Origin: a bacterium
GTDB lineage: Bacteria; Planctomycetota; UBA1135; UBA2386
Assembly (NCBI GenBank): GCA_011051855.1
Contig: DRKG01000059.1
Coordinates: forward strand, 1-7,097
Length of the DNA: 7,097 bases
Direction: 5' to 3'
Shown here in pieces: positions 5,140 through 7,097 of this stretch (the first letter of the stretch is position 1; the number at the start of each line of letters is the position of its first letter). A program made the translations under genes and the position numbers. The notes under the pieces are model-generated. The model was not told the DNA's origin, searched no databases, and saw only the letters and a list, made by a program, of their open reading frames with translations.

Positions 5140-7097
5140 ATGCAGCATTCCGAGCCGAGGAAGGAGGCTGGGTTCACGTTCGCCGAGCTGGCGTTCGCGA
5201 TGTTGATCTTGGTCGTCGGGGCGACCGTGCTGATCAACCATCTGTCGGTCAACTTCAAGACGACTGCGACCGAGCGCGACCGGGTGTTCGCGTTCAGCAA
5301 GGCCCAGGCGATCCTGTCCGAGATCCAGAGCCTGGTGGATCGTGGCGGAGTCGAAGCGGCGGTCGATCTCGACGAATACGACGACGGTGTCGTCAACAAG
5401 TATCCGTTGACGATCCAGACCGAGGGTGGGCTCCTGGTCAGTCCGGCCCACGTGCTCTCCGGCAACTACCAGCGCGACGGAACGTGGGTTTGGTCGCGGC
5501 GGATCAGCGTGCAGCCGTTCACCGGCATCGACAACCGCAACGTGCGCTACGTGACGGTGCGCATCTTCAAGCGCGACACTGCGGGCGTCGAGCACCAGAT
5601 GGCCGAACTGTCGGCCGTGATCAACTCGGCCGGCGGGTCGTTTCCGACTACGCAGGTGTTCGACATCTACCTGTTGGCGGTCGAGAACATCCCGGGGTGG
5701 TGGGTCTTCATGGAATCGATGAAGCCGTTCGTCGAGTCGATGATCACCGACCTCGAGAACCGCAACCCGGGGCTCAGCTTCCGCACGCACTGGATCACCA
5801 AGGCCGCCTACGGTCGCAACCAAGGCTACCGACCGTTCATCAATGAGGCTGTCGATAGCGTCGCGCCGATCACCGAGGTCTATCACTATCCGGGCCGCAT
5901 GCCGAACGGCAACGCGTCGACATACTACTACGTGCCGGATGTGATCAAGGGCCGGATCAACCTCGATGGCCAGGATTGGAACGGCTACGACGCGACGTTG
6001 AATCCGTACCCCTATGCGCTCGCCGACTTCTTCAATCACGCGATGCGCTACCCGGACGAGTACGCACTGTGGCAGACGAAAGTCGCGGCGATCGAACAGC
6101 GCGAGCAGGCGATCAGGGATGCGATCGCGAACGGGACTCCGGCGCCACCCGAGTTCAGCGACATGTCGAAGGAGCCGACGCTGCGCATCCTGCTCGACGA
6201 GATGGCGACCGACCCGGACCGCTACCGCCACGCGATGGTGATCAACCTGCACGGCGAGTTGTTGCCGATGCCGGCCTTGCGCAACTACAGCGATGCCGCG
6301 AAGGCGCCGGAGGTGCCGGGCCAGGAGCACTGGCGGGTCGTGACCCACCCGGAGGAGCTGCGCACGAAGCTCAACGACGGTGGCGTCACCGACAATCTGA
6401 AGCTGCGCATGTACGCCTACGTCGACAACCGCACCTACTACACCGGCAGCGACCGGATGAGCCAGCCGATGGTCGTGGAGCTGGTCGGCATCGACCTGAT
6501 CGACCACAGCGACAGCGATGAAGATCGTCTGCACGCCAATGCGCAGCTCGACTACGTCTACGGTGGTGTGCCGGTGGCTGGCAGCAGCGACTACCCGAAC
6601 AAGTGGCTGCCGGCGGTGCACAAGGACGATGTCGGCGACCCGAACGAGGAGATGTACTACACGGCCGAGTTCGTGCAGAACCCGGGAGCCGATCCGTTCA
6701 CCCGCATCTACCTATTCAACACGCCGCTCATCTGCCCGCTCGACAGCAACAACCGCGGCTTGGCCGCGACGCGGCGGGCGCGGCTCTACGACATGGAGTA
6801 CGTGCCGTGTCCGATCGACAAGGACTCGGGTAGCGGTGAGCCGATCTTCGAGCCGGACCTGACCGACATAGGTGCTACGGGCACGAAGAACACCGCCCGA
6901 TGGACGCTGACGCTGGACAAGGACGTGCTGACCAGCAACCAGTTCGTCGATACCAGTGGGTCCGGATACAACCCGACCGGCGACGTGCAGTTGCAGATCC
7001 GCACGCGCATCGCCAGCGGCTACACGAGCGGCGATACCGACTGGCAGACGAGCGGTCAGGTGTTCCCGACACTGAATCAGCCGGACAACCTGTCGAC
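5140..7097 (+). CDS. Very large type IV prepilin-like (PilV/GspI-style) protein, cut by right edge
   Basis: The frame is open for 652 residues to the window edge with no stop. The N-terminus is a class III prepilin signal: a leader of 11 residues ending KEAG, cleavage before Phe12, FTFAE with Glu16 at mature position +5, and a hydrophobic helix from 12 to about 32. A prepilin peptidase should cut and methylate it, and it should then sit in the inner membrane or a (pseudo)pilus. The following amphipathic helix (about 38-65, with S-K-A-Q-A-I-L-S-E-I) resembles PilV and GspI minor pilins. Beyond about residue 70 I recognise no family. The region is rich in Tyr, Asp and Asn, has a charged helix near 309-333, and turns beta-like and Gly/Thr/Ser-rich after about 610. 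Cys532 and Cys557 are the only cysteines. Ordinary pilins and pseudopilins have 130-350 residues, so this is outsized. A surface-exposed minor pilin or adhesin is an inference; no pilus gene is adjacent in view. Confidence 0.85.
   Translation, partial: MQHSEPRKEAGFTFAELAFAMLILVVGATVLINHLSVNFKTTATERDRVFAFSKAQAILSEIQSLVDRGGVEAAVDLDEYDDGVVNKYPLTIQTEGGLLVSPAHVLSGNYQRDGTWVWSRRISVQPFTGIDNRNVRYVTVRIFKRDTAGVEHQMAELSAVINSAGGSFPTTQVFDIYLLAVENIPGWWVFMESMKPFVESMITDLENRNPGLSFRTHWITKAAYGRNQGYRPFINEAVDSVAPITEVYHYPGRMPNGNASTYYYVPDVIKGRINLDGQDWNGYDATLNPYPYALADFFNHAMRYPDEYALWQTKVAAIEQREQAIRDAIANGTPAPPEFSDMSKEPTLRILLDEMATDPDRYRHAMVINLHGELLPMPALRNYSDAAKAPEVPGQEHWRVVTHPEELRTKLNDGGVTDNLKLRMYAYVDNRTYYTGSDRMSQPMVVELVGIDLIDHSDSDEDRLHANAQLDYVYGGVPVAGSSDYPNKWLPAVHKDDVGDPNEEMYYTAEFVQNPGADPFTRIYLFNTPLICPLDSNNRGLAATRRARLYDMEYVPCPIDKDSGSGEPIFEPDLTDIGATGTKNTARWTLTLDKDVLTSNQFVDTSGSGYNPTGDVQLQIRTRIASGYTSGDTDWQTSGQVFPTLNQPDNLS

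Noticed and set aside
3180..5465. A long minus-strand open frame that continues upstream from the second ABC gene through the first gene in another frame.
   Set aside because: The upstream part is Arg/Pro-rich nonsense out of frame with the motif-bearing first subunit; the real start of the second gene is the ATG at 3179 with a Shine-Dalgarno.
4708..6621. A 637-codon minus-strand open frame opposite the prepilin-like gene.
   Set aside because: It is rich in His, Arg, Val and Asp with no motif, and it is antisense to a frame with an ideal Shine-Dalgarno and a textbook prepilin signal.

Overview
This is a GC-rich bacterial window with genes packed on both strands. There are five protein-coding genes, two of them cut by the window edges. 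No RNA gene, insertion sequence, CRISPR array or phage gene was seen. The organism is Gram-negative in style: it has a lipoprotein-anchored di-haem cytochrome c peroxidase and a type IV prepilin-like protein. The phylum cannot be fixed from this sequence; a proteobacterial, myxobacterial or planctomycete source would all fit the base composition and gene style.

Layout from left to right. (1) Positions 140 to 1, minus strand: the first 46 codons of a Maf-family nucleotide pyrophosphatase, running off the left edge. (2) 141-263: a divergent intergenic region carrying an imperfect direct repeat. (3) 264-1364, plus strand: a di-haem cytochrome c peroxidase with a lipoprotein signal. (4) A 24-bp convergent gap with a small hairpin. 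(5) 4969 to 1389, minus strand: a two-gene operon for a heterodimeric ABC exporter of the MdlA/MdlB (TM287/288-like) type, with the stop and start codons overlapping as ATGA. (6) 4970-5139: a second divergent intergenic region with two inverted repeats and a strong Shine-Dalgarno. (7) 5140 to the right edge, plus strand: a very long prepilin-like protein, 652 residues and still open.

The genes do not form one obvious pathway. The peroxidase would remove H2O2 in the periplasm using electrons from c-type cytochromes or other small donors. The exporter is a membrane pump of unknown substrate. Maf is a cytosolic house-cleaning enzyme for nucleotides. The prepilin-like protein would need a prepilin peptidase and a type IV pilus or type II secretion-like machine encoded elsewhere. 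The window looks like an ordinary chromosomal stretch rather than a mobile island.

The part most worth a second look is the prepilin-like protein. It has a textbook class III (prepilin) N-terminus in the PilV/GspI style joined to an unusually large exported region that I do not recognise. I see no convincing evidence of a wholly new multi-gene system.
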